Both the position numbers and the translations under genes were made by a program. The notes beneath the pieces were generated by a model. The model saw only the letters and a list, made by a program, of their open reading frames with translations, had not been told where the DNA came from and made no database searches. From Catenulispora acidiphila DSM 44928 (GTDB lineage Bacteria; Actinomycetota; Actinomycetes; Streptomycetales; Catenulisporaceae), in assembly GCF_000024025.1 (NCBI RefSeq), contig NC_013131.1, positions 2,976,001-3,040,000 of the forward strand: a stretch of DNA of 64,000 nt, in the 5' to 3' direction. Numbering within the stretch: the stretch's first letter is position 1; the number at the start of each line of letters is the position of its first letter. Positions 1-8,771 of this stretch are shown here, in pieces.

Positions 1-3000
1 CGCCGACGTCACCGCCGACGCGCTCAGCCCCGAAGCGGCGGTGGCGGCCTGGGTCGCGGGGGAGCCGGCGCCGTGGCCGAGCACGCCGCAGGGTGTGCGG
101 CGGCTGGCCGGGGTGCCGGGCTTCCCGTTCGCGCGCACTGTCCACTGGTTCACCGGCCATCGACTGGAGACGTCTGTGACGCCCACATCACCGATACCCA
201 ACGAACCGAATGTGCCGGGCACGCCGACCCGGCCCGAACGTCCGAAGCTGCGACTCGCGCCCGCCAAGAACAAGACGGCGATCGCTGTGCCGCCACCCTC
301 GGCCGCTGCCAAGCCCGAGCCGCCGCGCGTGTCCCAGACCACTGATACCCGACCGGGCGACTCGCTGGGCGTGGTCGGCGAACACCTGGCGGCGGTGCTG
401 GGCTCGGCGCGCGAGGAGGTGCCAGGCGACGTGGCCTTCGCCGACCTCGGCTTGGACTCGATCCTCCGCATGGACCTGGTCCGCCGCATCAACGCAGCCC
501 TCGGCATCGACCTCAAGGCCGACGACCTCTACGAACACGACACCGCCTTCACCCTCGCAGCCCACGTGGCCACCGGCGGCGCCGCGAAGACCTCCTCGAG
601 CCCCGAGGCCGCCGCACCGAAAATCGCCGCGCGCGGATCTGCCGCACCGGAAGCTGCCGCGCCGACAGCCGCTGCACTAGCAGCCGCAGCGCCCGAAGCC
701 GCCGCGCCAACAACCGCAGCGTTCGGATCCGCCGCACTGGAAGCTGCCGCGCTCGTAACTGCCGGGCCGGAAGCCGCTGGACCAGCAACCTCAGTGCTCG
801 GAGCCACTGCGCCAGAAATTGCGATGCCCGAACCTGCGGCGCCGAAAATCGCCGCGCGCGGATCTGCCGCACCGGAAGCTGCCGCGCCGAGAGCCGGTGC
901 ACCAGCGGTCGCAGTGCTCGGAGCTGCTGCGCCGGAAATCGCTGCGCCCGAAGCTGCCGCGCCGAGGACCGCCGCGCTTGGATCGGGCGCACCAACAGCC
1001 GCCACGCTCAGATCCGCTGCGCCGGAAGCCGCAATGCTCGGAGCCGCTGCGCCAGAAATTGCGATGCCCGAACCTGCCGCGCCGAAAATCGCCGCGCTCG
1101 GAGCCGCCGCACCGGAAGCTGCCGCGCTCGGGGTCGCTGCGCCGGAAGCCGCTGCACCAGCAGCCGCAGCGTTCGGATCTGCCGCGCCGCAGGCCGCCGC
1201 GGTAGCAACCCCGGCTCCAGCTTCAGCTTCGGCTTCGGCTTCAGCTTCGGTTCTGGCTTCGGGTTCGGCCACTGAGCCCCTGCCCGTGCGCCTCACCGAG
1301 CGCCTGACCGCCCTTGCCGCCGACACCATCGGTCGTGCGCTCGATCCGGGGGTGACGTTCCGGGACAATGCCTTTACGTCGTTTGACATGCTTCGGACTA
1401 TTGCGGTGCTGGAGCGGGGTTTTGGGACGTTGCCTAAGACGCTGCTGTTTGATCAGCCGACTGTTGGTGCTGTGGCGGCTGAGCTTGTTGAGCGGTTTGG
1501 TGAGGGGGCTGCTGAGCGCTTTCTTGGCGGGGATCGTGGTGAGGTGGTTCGGGGGCGGTCGGTGGGGATTTCGGCTGAGGTTCCGCTGGTCGGCGAGTCT
1601 GTGACGGTGGCCGTTCTCAAGCGCTCGCTGGCTGAGCATCCGGATCTTGCGGCGCTGGTTGCTGATCTGGACAGTGTTCATGCCAAGGAGGGTGGGCTGG
1701 CTGGGCGGGATATTGCGCCTTATGCCCTTATTGGTGCTGAGCGGCTCGGGTACTTCAACGTCTCGATGCGTGCTGACCTGCTCTTCGCCTGGAGCTATGT
1801 CGGGTCCGAGGAGTACTTTCCGGTGCTGGCTGCTGAGTTCTTCGCCTATGCGCGGGCGCGGGGGCTGCGTCCCAACTTCCTGTCGCTGCTGCCGTTGGAG
1901 TCGGTGGCCGGGGAGCCGATTACGGCTACGCCCTTTGGGGCGGTGCAGCGGTTGGAGAACCTGCCGGAGTTCAGTACGCGCGGCGGGAAGATGTCGCGGT
2001 TGCGGTACATGATCGGGCACTTCCAGAAGGCGGGGGAGAGTCGGACGCAGGAGTACAGGTCCGGCGAGGATCCGGAGATGGACCGGCAGATCGCGCGGAT
2101 GATGGACCGTTGGGCCGAGAGCAAGGACATGGTCAATCCGTACGTGGCCGTGGTGCGCGACGAGATCCAGGCGGGGCGGCTGGCCGAGCGGCATCGCATG
2201 TTCCTGACGTACCTGGACGAGGACCTGGCGAACGTCATCATCGTCACCAGGATTCCGTCGGAGCCCGGCTACCTGATGGACCTGGAGTTCTATCCGAAGG
2301 ACGGTCCGCTCGGCGGGCTGGAGTACGCGATCGTGCAGATCATCGAGGCGCTGCGGGCCGAGGGGCACACGGTGTTCAGCTTCGGTGCGAGCTTCGGTGT
2401 GGCCATCGGGAGCACGGAGCATGCCTCGGCCGAGGCCGAGCAGGCGCTCGCCGAGTTGCGCACGGCCGGGATCTTCGGTGAGGGCAACTTCCAGTTCAAG
2501 AACAAGTTCCGGCCGGTGAACGTGCCGATCTACCTGTGCCAGCCGAAGGGCGCCGACCGCACGCCGGTTTCGGAGGTGATCCTCACGATCGCCGATCCGA
2601 CCCTGACCGCGTCGAGTGCGATGCAGAGCACAGTGATAGCGACGCGGAGCACGGGGATAGGGACGCAGGCCACTGCGACAACGATAGTGACCCCAGGCTG
2701 GCCGGACCTGCTAGCCGCCCACGACTGGAACCCCCTGGCGGTCCCCCACGACAGCGTCGGCGAGGACTTCGTCACCGACTCCTGGGCCGAGCTCGACAGT
2801 GACGCGATCCGTGCCCGCGCCGCCGCGCTCGCCGCCGCGTCCGCGCATCAGGACCCTGAGCAGCGACCTGCCTGGCTCCCCTTCGAGCACGCCGTCCTGA
2901 CCGGCTCGGGCCGCTCCGCTGAAGCCCTGCTGTGCCGGGCCTTCCCCGCCCGCCGGGCCGCGGTGCTGCACAACGGCCTGTTCCCGACCTGGTACGGCTC

Positions 3001-4744
3001 CCTCATCGACGCCGGCTTCATCCCCGAAGCCCTCGGCCGCCACGCCGACCCGATCCTGGACTCCGGTCCCGACCTCGACCACCTGACCCAGCGCCTGGCC
3101 GACGCCTCGCGCCCGGTCTCCTTCATCTGCCTGGAGCTCAGCTGCAACGCCGCCGGCGGCGTCCCGATCCGCATGCAGACCCTGCGCGCCGTCCGCGACT
3201 TGGCCGACCGCCACGGCGTCCCGCTGGTCCTGGACGCCACGCGCTTCGCGGAGAACGCGGCCGCGCTCGACGCGGAGCCGGACCTGTGGCGTGCGATCCG
3301 CGAGATCCTGTCCCTGGCCGATGCCGCCACGTTCAGCCTGTCCAAGGACTTAGGCCTCACCGCGGGCGGCCTGCTGGCATTGCGTGATCCGGCGTGGGCT
3401 GCGGCAGCGAAGCAGCACATCCTGACCGCAGGCCGCGATCTCACCCTGTCCGGCCGCAAGCAAGCCGCCTTCGCCCTGCACGACACCGAAGCCGTCGAGG
3501 TGCTCGTCCGGGAGCGGATGGCAGCGACGGCCGCGCTGTGGGAGGAGCTCTCGCGGGCCGGTCTGCCGGTTCCGCAGCAGACATCAGGGCACTGCGTCCT
3601 TCTCGACACCACACGCCTGACTCCCGTTGCCGGCTATGGGGAACCGCTGATGGCCACCCTGGCGTGGATCTTCGCCGAGACCGGCATCCGCGGCGGTCCG
3701 CATTTGGGTGACACGCCCGAGCTGAAGCAGGCGATCCGGTTCGCCGTCCCGCTGGGCGTCGATCGCGATCGCACTGCCGCAGCCGGACGCCGCATCGCCG
3801 CGCTGCTCACGTCCGGCGCCGTGCCACCCGACCTGGTAGCGGCAGGCGATTCCGGCTCCCCGGCCGCGATGGTCTACCGGCCGGCGAAGGAAGTGCCAGC
3901 CGACGTCACCGAAGCGCTGCGGACCGGGCAGACCGTCGCCGACGACAACGAAGCCGTGCTGCGTGAGGCCTGCCCGACTCTGGACCGTCGGCTGCTCCCG
4001 CTGCGCGGCGGCGAGGTGGAGGTCTTCACCGCCGGAACAGGACCGGCGCTGCTGATGCTGGCGCCGTTCAACATCGGCGCCGGACTGTTTGCCCAACAGT
4101 TCGCTGCGCTGTCCGACCGCTTCCAGGTCATCGCGGTCCACCACGCCGGCGTCGGGGCTACCTCAGGGATCGACGATATCTCCTTCGACGGTCAGGCTGA
4201 CCTGGCGCGCGCGGCGCTGACGACGCTCGGGGTGGACCAGCCGGCGCATATTGCCGGAGCCTCCTTCGGCGGTCTGTCGGCCCTGTCCTTCGCCCTGCGG
4301 CATCCGGACGCGACCGCCTCGCTCACCCTGATCGGCAGCTCCTACAAGATCGGTAACCGCGTCGGGGAGATCAACCGGCTGGCGATCGTGGCCCGGGACG
4401 ACTTCGATGCCGTCGAAACCGCCTGCGGCCCAGAACGGTTCGGGGGAGGGCGGGCCCACCTGGAGCAGACGCTGCTGCGCTGCGAAAGCATGGATCCCCG
4501 CACCGGACTGCGCTACCTCGACGTCTTCGCCGCCCGCCCCGACCTGCTGGCCGAGCTGCCGCGGATCAGCGTCCCGACGCTGGTGATCCAGGGCCGGCAC
4601 GACACCGTTGTCCCACTCAAGGCCGCGTACGCGCTCTACGGAGCGATCCCCGACGCGCGCTTCGTCGAACTCGACGACGCCGGGCACTTCCCATGCCTGA
4701 CCAACGCCGAGGAAATCAATGCCCTGTTCTCGGAGCTGACATGA
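1..4744 (+). CDS. C-terminal part of a leinamycin-type (trans-AT-like) polyketide synthase: ACP - Ala/Pro linker - ACP-like - DUF2156-like - SH (PLP lyase) - TE
   Basis: The frame is open to the window edge, so the 5' end is missing; the first in-frame GTG (41) is internal. Residues are counted from that GTG. A post-KS style linker motif (GFPFARTVHWF) is followed by a carrier domain (105-178, LGLDSI), a 230-aa Ala/Pro repeat linker, a second carrier-like domain (about 415-490, FTSFDM) and a GNAT-fold DUF2156-like domain (about 555-840). A PLP fold type I lyase follows (about 887-1260, DATRFAEN and SLSKDLG with the presumed Schiff-base Lys), then a C-terminal alpha/beta hydrolase (GASFGG, GRHD, GHF). 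This DUF-SH-TE order is the known signature of LnmJ, where SH is a thiocysteine/cysteine lyase that leaves a thiol on the chain. Family assignment rests on domain order and motifs. Product identity is inference. The stop overlaps the next start (ATGA). Confidence 0.88.
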   Translation, partial: ADVTADALSPEAAVAAWVAGEPAPWPSTPQGVRRLAGVPGFPFARTVHWFTGHRLETSVTPTSPIPNEPNVPGTPTRPERPKLRLAPAKNKTAIAVPPPSAAAKPEPPRVSQTTDTRPGDSLGVVGEHLAAVLGSAREEVPGDVAFADLGLDSILRMDLVRRINAALGIDLKADDLYEHDTAFTLAAHVATGGAAKTSSSPEAAAPKIAARGSAAPEAAAPTAAALAAAAPEAAAPTTAAFGSAALEAAALVTAGPEAAGPATSVLGATAPEIAMPEPAAPKIAARGSAAPEAAAPRAGAPAVAVLGAAAPEIAAPEAAAPRTAALGSGAPTAATLRSAAPEAAMLGAAAPEIAMPEPAAPKIAALGAAAPEAAALGVAAPEAAAPAAAAFGSAAPQAAAVATPAPASASASASASVLASGSATEPLPVRLTERLTALAADTIGRALDPGVTFRDNAFTSFDMLRTIAVLERGFGTLPKTLLFDQPTVGAVAAELVERFGEGAAERFLGGDRGEVVRGRSVGISAEVPLVGESVTVAVLKRSLAEHPDLAALVADLDSVHAKEGGLAGRDIAPYALIGAERLGYFNVSMRADLLFAWSYVGSEEYFPVLAAEFFAYARARGLRPNFLSLLPLESVAGEPITATPFGAVQRLENLPEFSTRGGKMSRLRYMIGHFQKAGESRTQEYRSGEDPEMDRQIARMMDRWAESKDMVNPYVAVVRDEIQAGRLAERHRMFLTYLDEDLANVIIVTRIPSEPGYLMDLEFYPKDGPLGGLEYAIVQIIEALRAEGHTVFSFGASFGVAIGSTEHASAEAEQALAELRTAGIFGEGNFQFKNKFRPVNVPIYLCQPKGADRTPVSEVILTIADPTLTASSAMQSTVIATRSTGIGTQATATTIVTPGWPDLLAAHDWNPLAVPHDSVGEDFVTDSWAELDSDAIRARAAALAAASAHQDPEQRPAWLPFEHAVLTGSGRSAEALLCRAFPARRAAVLHNGLFPTWYGSLIDAGFIPEALGRHADPILDSGPDLDHLTQRLADASRPVSFICLELSCNAAGGVPIRMQTLRAVRDLADRHGVPLVLDATRFAENAAALDAEPDLWRAIREILSLADAATFSLSKDLGLTAGGLLALRDPAWAAAAKQHILTAGRDLTLSGRKQAAFALHDTEAVEVLVRERMAATAALWEELSRAGLPVPQQTSGHCVLLDTTRLTPVAGYGEPLMATLAWIFAETGIRGGPHLGDTPELKQAIRFAVPLGVDRDRTAAAGRRIAALLTSGAVPPDLVAAGDSGSPAAMVYRPAKEVPADVTEALRTGQTVADDNEAVLREACPTLDRRLLPLRGGEVEVFTAGTGPALLMLAPFNIGAGLFAQQFAALSDRFQVIAVHHAGVGATSGIDDISFDGQADLARAALTTLGVDQPAHIAGASFGGLSALSFALRHPDATASLTLIGSSYKIGNRVGEINRLAIVARDDFDAVETACGPERFGGGRAHLEQTLLRCESMDPRTGLRYLDVFAARPDLLAELPRISVPTLVIQGRHDTVVPLKAAYALYGAIPDARFVELDDAGHFPCLTNAEEINALFSELT
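600..1252 (+). repeat. Degenerate Ala/Pro-rich coding repeat inside the synthase
   Basis: The DNA encodes many copies of an A-A-P-E-A/I-A block. Long direct copies are visible: about 49 identical bases starting at about 618 recur at about 843, with a diverged third copy near 1086. A block starting near 799 recurs near 1038. It ends in an Ala-Ser run built on GCTTCG/GCTTCA hexamers (1218-1265). It separates two carrier domains and probably acts as a flexible tether of variable length. Confidence 0.8.
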
Positions 4745-5715
4745 ACGCAGCCACCCCGACCCTCGTCCCGCCGGCCAGTGCCCCGCGCCTGCTCCAGGAC
4801 GGTACCCTGACCCGCACCGAGCTGATCACCCCCGGCAAGTGCGGACCGAACTCGCTGTTCGTCGGCTGCCTGGGCGACTGGGCTTGGGACGCGGTCAGCC
4901 AGGCTTGCTCGGTCAACGCCTACGACGCCCGAGACGCCACTGGCGCCCCGGCTTACCTGTCCTTCTCCTACTTTCGAATCCGCGGCAGCCGCCGTATCAA
5001 TCCTCTGTCTCTCACCTTCGGGGACCGACTCCAAGTCGCCTCCAAGGTCTTCGGCCAGGGCAGCGAATCGGTCCTGACCCTGCACCAGGTGCGGCATGAC
5101 GACGGCAAGCCGCCGGAGCCGCTGGATCCCGAGCGGTTCCACACCTCGACCGACCAGAACGCGCTCTACGTCGAGATCTTCAACCGCTGGATCAGCCGCA
5201 CCAAGCCGAACAGCAACCAAGACCTGACCCGCAACGCGCCGGTCGGGTTCCAGTACCGGCATCTGCCGTCGGTTCCCCCGCAGTACTCGCCGCGTCTGGT
5301 GTTCGCACAGATCCGCGAGAGCGGCGCGTTCGATCCTGATCCCGAGCCGCCGCGTACCGTCGCAGAACTCTTCTATACCGAATACCGCGTCGAGCCCAGC
5401 CGCGACCTGAACGGCGTCGGGCTGCTGTACTTCGCCTCCTACTTCTCCATCATCGACTGGTCCCTGCTTCGCCTGTGGCGCCACCTCGGTCGCGACGATC
5501 GCAGCTTCCTGCGTCGCCTCGTCCTGGACCAGCGTGTCTGCTTCCTCGGCAACGCCGACGCCGACGCGGTCCTGGACGTCGCCCTGACCCGCCGCTCCGC
5601 GCTCACCGATCCCACCGACGAGCTGATCGACCTGGTCCTCACCGAGAAGCCGACCGGCCGCGTGCTGGCGGTGGCCGCGCTGCGGCTGCACGGCGAACAG
5701 AGGGAGCGGCCATGA
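4741..5715 (+). CDS. lnmK: LnmK-type bifunctional acyltransferase/decarboxylase
   Basis: 324 aa, ATG overlapping the synthase stop. The N-terminal half carries the block PGKCGPNSLFVG...GDWAWD..., then AYLSFSYFRIRG and TFGDRL. The C-terminal half carries NGVGLLYFASYFSIID, LLRLWRHLGR and LDQRVCFLGNAD. This is the double hot-dog layout I know from LnmK. LnmK loads methylmalonyl from CoA through a tyrosine acyl ester, decarboxylates it and passes propionyl to a dedicated ACP, so that the HMGS homologue can build a beta-alkyl branch. The equivalent tyrosine probably lies in the SFSYF block, but I cannot align it here. The next gene, a free ACP, would be its partner. A plain hot-dog thioesterase is the alternative but fits the neighbours less well. 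Confidence 0.85.
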   Translation: MNAATPTLVPPASAPRLLQDGTLTRTELITPGKCGPNSLFVGCLGDWAWDAVSQACSVNAYDARDATGAPAYLSFSYFRIRGSRRINPLSLTFGDRLQVASKVFGQGSESVLTLHQVRHDDGKPPEPLDPERFHTSTDQNALYVEIFNRWISRTKPNSNQDLTRNAPVGFQYRHLPSVPPQYSPRLVFAQIRESGAFDPDPEPPRTVAELFYTEYRVEPSRDLNGVGLLYFASYFSIIDWSLLRLWRHLGRDDRSFLRRLVLDQRVCFLGNADADAVLDVALTRRSALTDPTDELIDLVLTEKPTGRVLAVAALRLHGEQRERP

Positions 5716-5981
5716 GCGCCGTCATGGACCGTGACGAGGTCTTCGACGTGGTCACGGAAGTGATCGCCGAGATTTTGCCGGCCGTCGCCGCCGACCAAGT
5801 GACCGGTCGCCGGACGCTGGCCGAGCTCGGCGCGGACTCGGTGGACCGGGTCGAGATCGTCGTCGGGATCCTGGACCGCCTGGGGCTGGCCGCGCCGCTG
5901 GCTCCTTTCGCCGCCGTGCCCGACCTGGACGCGCTGGCTGACCTGCTGACCCGACTGCTGCGGGAAGGAGGCGCATCGTGA
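5712..5981 (+). CDS. Discrete acyl carrier protein (LnmL-like)
   Basis: 89 aa, ATG overlapping the stop of the upstream acyltransferase/decarboxylase gene (ATGA). A single four-helix carrier domain is evident, with phosphopantetheine serine in LGADSVDRVEIV near residue 42. Coupling to the upstream gene suggests this is the carrier that receives the acyl group from the LnmK-like enzyme and presents it to the HMG-CoA-synthase-like protein encoded next. The two free ACPs here differ clearly in sequence (LGADSVDRVE here, LGANSIDRAD in the second), so they are not a recent duplication. Confidence 0.88.
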   Translation: MSAVMDRDEVFDVVTEVIAEILPAVAADQVTGRRTLAELGADSVDRVEIVVGILDRLGLAAPLAPFAAVPDLDALADLLTRLLREGGAS

Positions 5982-7252
5982 CCGGCGCCGTCGGCATCGA
6001 AGGACTCAACGTGTACTGCGGGAGCGCGAGCATCACGGTTCCGGCGCTGTTCGAGGCACGGGGACTGGACCCGGCGCGGATGGCGAACCTGATGATGAGC
6101 GCGCGCTCGGTGGCTCTGCCGTGCGAGGACCCGGTGACTCACGCGGTCAACGCCGCACGTCCGTTGCTGGACCGGATCGGCCCGGACGCCGCGGCGAAGA
6201 TCGAGGTCCTGGTCACCTCCACCGAATCAGGGATCGACTACAGCAAATCAGTAGCCTCCTACGTCCACGAGCAGCTCGGCCTGAGTCCGCGCTGCCGTCT
6301 GGTCGAGGTCAAACAAGCCTGCTACGCGGCCACCGCCGCCCTGCAACTCGCCGCCGGCTATCTCGCCTCCGGAGTCTCGCCCGACGCCAAGGTGCTGATC
6401 ATCGCCACCGACATGGCGCTGGTCGGCCAGGACGCGTATTACACCGAGCCAGCGATGGGCACCGGCGCCGCGGCGGTCCTGCTGGGGACCGAAGCGCGCG
6501 TGCTCGGCTTGGACCTGGGAGCCTTCGGTCTGCACAGCTTCCAGACCCTGGACTCCGCGCGCCCCGGGCCCACATTCGATATCGCCGACTCCGACCGATC
6601 GCTGTTCGCCTACCTGGACTGTCTGAGCAACAGCTTCCGCGACTACACCCAGCGCGTCGAGGGCGCCGACTTCGCCGAGACGTTCGACTACCTCGCGTTC
6701 CACACCCCCTTCGCCGGCATGGTGCGGGCCGCACACCGCAAACTGACCCGCGAGTTCGCCAAAGAGCGGCTCTCCGGCGTCGATGCGGACTTCGCCGCGC
6801 GAGTCGCGCCGTCGCTGGTCTACCCGGCGATGGTCGGCAACCTGTGTTCGGGCTCTGTGTATCTGGCGCTGGCGAGCTTGCTGGACAACGGCGACGTCGC
6901 CGACGGCGCCCGAGTTGGTCTCTACTCCTACGGCTCCGGCTGCTCCTCGGAGTTCTTCTCCGGCGTGGCCGACGCCGCCTCGGCCGAGACGGTCGGTCGC
7001 ATGCGGATTCGAGACCAGCTCGACGCGCGCGTCGAGCTCACCTTCGCCGAATACGACGCGCTGCTGGAGCAGAACCGGCTCTGCCTGGTCCCCGACCCGG
7101 ACCGCGCGATCGACGTCGAGGCCTGCCGCCCGATCCTGGACCGCTTCGGGCTGGACCGGGACCTGCTGATCTACACCGGCACCAAGGACTACGGCCGCAC
7201 CTACGCCTGGGCGTCGGCCGGCGACGGGAGGAACCCATGGCCGACATCCTGA
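5978..7252 (+). CDS. lnmM: HMG-CoA-synthase-like beta-alkylation enzyme (LnmM family)
   Basis: 424 aa, GTG start behind a strong GGGAAGGAGG site, overlapping the ACP stop. The N-terminus IEGLNVYCG is typical of polyketide HMGS proteins. The nucleophilic Cys is Cys115 (KQACYAATAAL), and His242 sits in LAFHTPFAGM. A second HMGS block (SYGSGCSSEFFSG) follows. The enzyme condenses an acyl-ACP donor with a beta-ketoacyl chain on the synthase as the first step of beta-branching. Enoyl-CoA-hydratase-like partners that would dehydrate and decarboxylate the adduct are not in this window and may lie upstream. Catalytic residues look intact. Confidence 0.93.
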   Translation: MTGAVGIEGLNVYCGSASITVPALFEARGLDPARMANLMMSARSVALPCEDPVTHAVNAARPLLDRIGPDAAAKIEVLVTSTESGIDYSKSVASYVHEQLGLSPRCRLVEVKQACYAATAALQLAAGYLASGVSPDAKVLIIATDMALVGQDAYYTEPAMGTGAAAVLLGTEARVLGLDLGAFGLHSFQTLDSARPGPTFDIADSDRSLFAYLDCLSNSFRDYTQRVEGADFAETFDYLAFHTPFAGMVRAAHRKLTREFAKERLSGVDADFAARVAPSLVYPAMVGNLCSGSVYLALASLLDNGDVADGARVGLYSYGSGCSSEFFSGVADAASAETVGRMRIRDQLDARVELTFAEYDALLEQNRLCLVPDPDRAIDVEACRPILDRFGLDRDLLIYTGTKDYGRTYAWASAGDGRNPWPTS

Positions 7253-7488
7253 CCGCCGACGACGTCTTCGCAGTCGTCCGCGACACCGTGCTGGAAGTGC
7301 TGCCCGACCTGGACGCCGCCGACATCGGCATCGAGGGCACGCTCACCGACCTCGGCGCCAACAGCATCGACCGCGCCGACATCGTCACGATGGCCCAGGA
7401 ACGGCTCGGCATCGTCGTGCCGGTCGCGCAGTTCCGCGGGGTCGCCGACATCGGGGCGCTGGTCGAAGTGCTGCGGCAGAACCTGTGA
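7237..7488 (+). CDS. Second discrete acyl carrier protein of the beta-branching cassette
   Basis: 83 aa. The ATG at 7237 follows CGGGAGGAACCC and lies inside the last 16 bases of the HMGS gene. It is one carrier domain with LGANSIDRADIV (attachment Ser near residue 45), typical of donor ACPs in HMGS cassettes. It overlaps the ketosynthase start by 4 bases (GTGA), so the natural reading is an ACP/decarboxylating-KS pair that would supply acetyl-ACP from malonyl-ACP. This is the second donor carrier in the operon, alongside the one at 5712. Confidence 0.87.
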   Translation: MADILTADDVFAVVRDTVLEVLPDLDAADIGIEGTLTDLGANSIDRADIVTMAQERLGIVVPVAQFRGVADIGALVEVLRQNL

Positions 7489-8771
7489 GCGCAGGCCCGG
7501 TTCTCATCACCGGCCTCGGTGCGCTCACGCCGATCGGTGCGGACGTGCCGACGTTCGCCGCCGCGCTGCGCGAGGGGCAATGCGGGATCCAGGTGGTGGC
7601 CGATCCGGACGCTCCGGACCAGCGCCGGCTGCTCGCGCCGCTGCCCGATCCTGGGCTGGCGGGGATGCTCGACGGCGTTGAAGGGCTGGATCCGGTTCAG
7701 CACAAGCGTTTCCTGCGGATCGCCAGGCGCTCGCCGTTTCCGGTCCGGGCGGCGCTGACGGCCGCGGCGCAGGCGTGGCAGGACGCTGAGTTGGCCAAGG
7801 CGCCGGCGCCCCGGGACCGGATCGGCATCGTGGTCGGCGGCCACAACCTCACCGGACACTATGCTTTCGAGCTTTACCCGACCTACGTGCGGCAGCCCGC
7901 GCATGTGCCGCCCCGTTTCGCACTGCAGGCGCAGGACACTGATCATGTCGGCACGATCAGCGAGGCGCTGGGGATCGAGGGCGAGGGGTGTACGGTCGGT
8001 GCGTCCTCGGCCAGCGGCAATGCGGCGCTGATCCACGCCGCACGGCTGGTTCAGACCGGCGCGGTGGATGTCTGCCTCGCGGTCGGGGCACTGGCGCGGC
8101 TGGGACCATTGGAGGTGCGGTCACTGGCTAATCTCGGGGTGAGCGCGCTGGTCGACGCGGCGTGCCGACCTTTCGACCGGAGGCGGTCGGGATTCGTTCC
8201 GGGGGAGGCTGCCGCGTGCGTGGTGGTGGAGTCGCAGGACTCTGTTGTGCGGCGGGGCATCCCGACTGACGCAGCGGTGGAGTTGGCAGGAGCTGCGATG
8301 GTGCTCGCCGGCACCAGTCTGAGCGATCCCTCGCTCGCTTCGGAGGTGCGGGCCATGGCTGGGGCGCTGGCGCGCGCCGGGATCGGTGCCGAGCGAATCG
8401 AATACGTCAACGCCCACGCAACGGGAACCCCCGCCGGCGATGACGTGGAGGTCGACGCGCTCATCGAGGTGTTCGGAGCCGGAGCGGGAGCCGGAGATGG
8501 CGATGGCGCAACAGCCGCGCAGCCGTGGGTCAATGCGACAAAGGCTCTGATCGGGCACTGCCTGAGCTCGGCCGGCGTGGTCGAGGCGGTCGCCGCGGTG
8601 GTCCAGATGCGGGGTGGGTTCATACATCCCAACCCCGCGCTGGCGGAACCGGTCACCGCCGGACTGCGGCTCGTCGGTACGAGCGCGCAGCCGGCGGCGG
8701 TGGTGTACGCGCTGTCGAACAGTTTCGGGTTCGGAGGGTTCAACAGCTCGGTCGTATTGCGGCGTGTCTAG
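7485..8771 (+). CDS. Decarboxylative ketosynthase with Cys-to-Ser active site
   Basis: 428 aa, GTG start overlapping the ACP stop. The KS fold motifs are all present: N-terminal ITGLGALTPIG, NAHATGTPAGD (His311), KALIGHCLSSAG (His358) and SNSFGFGGFN. The nucleophile region reads VGASSASGN, with Ser near residue 174 where condensing enzymes have Cys. Loss of the Cys with both His retained marks the malonyl-ACP decarboxylases of HMGS cassettes (as in mupirocin, pederin and bacillaene). Its stop overlaps the convergent stop of the PIG-L gene in a CTAG. Confidence 0.88.
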   Translation: MSAGPVLITGLGALTPIGADVPTFAAALREGQCGIQVVADPDAPDQRRLLAPLPDPGLAGMLDGVEGLDPVQHKRFLRIARRSPFPVRAALTAAAQAWQDAELAKAPAPRDRIGIVVGGHNLTGHYAFELYPTYVRQPAHVPPRFALQAQDTDHVGTISEALGIEGEGCTVGASSASGNAALIHAARLVQTGAVDVCLAVGALARLGPLEVRSLANLGVSALVDAACRPFDRRRSGFVPGEAAACVVVESQDSVVRRGIPTDAAVELAGAAMVLAGTSLSDPSLASEVRAMAGALARAGIGAERIEYVNAHATGTPAGDDVEVDALIEVFGAGAGAGDGDGATAAQPWVNATKALIGHCLSSAGVVEAVAAVVQMRGGFIHPNPALAEPVTAGLRLVGTSAQPAAVVYALSNSFGFGGFNSSVVLRRV

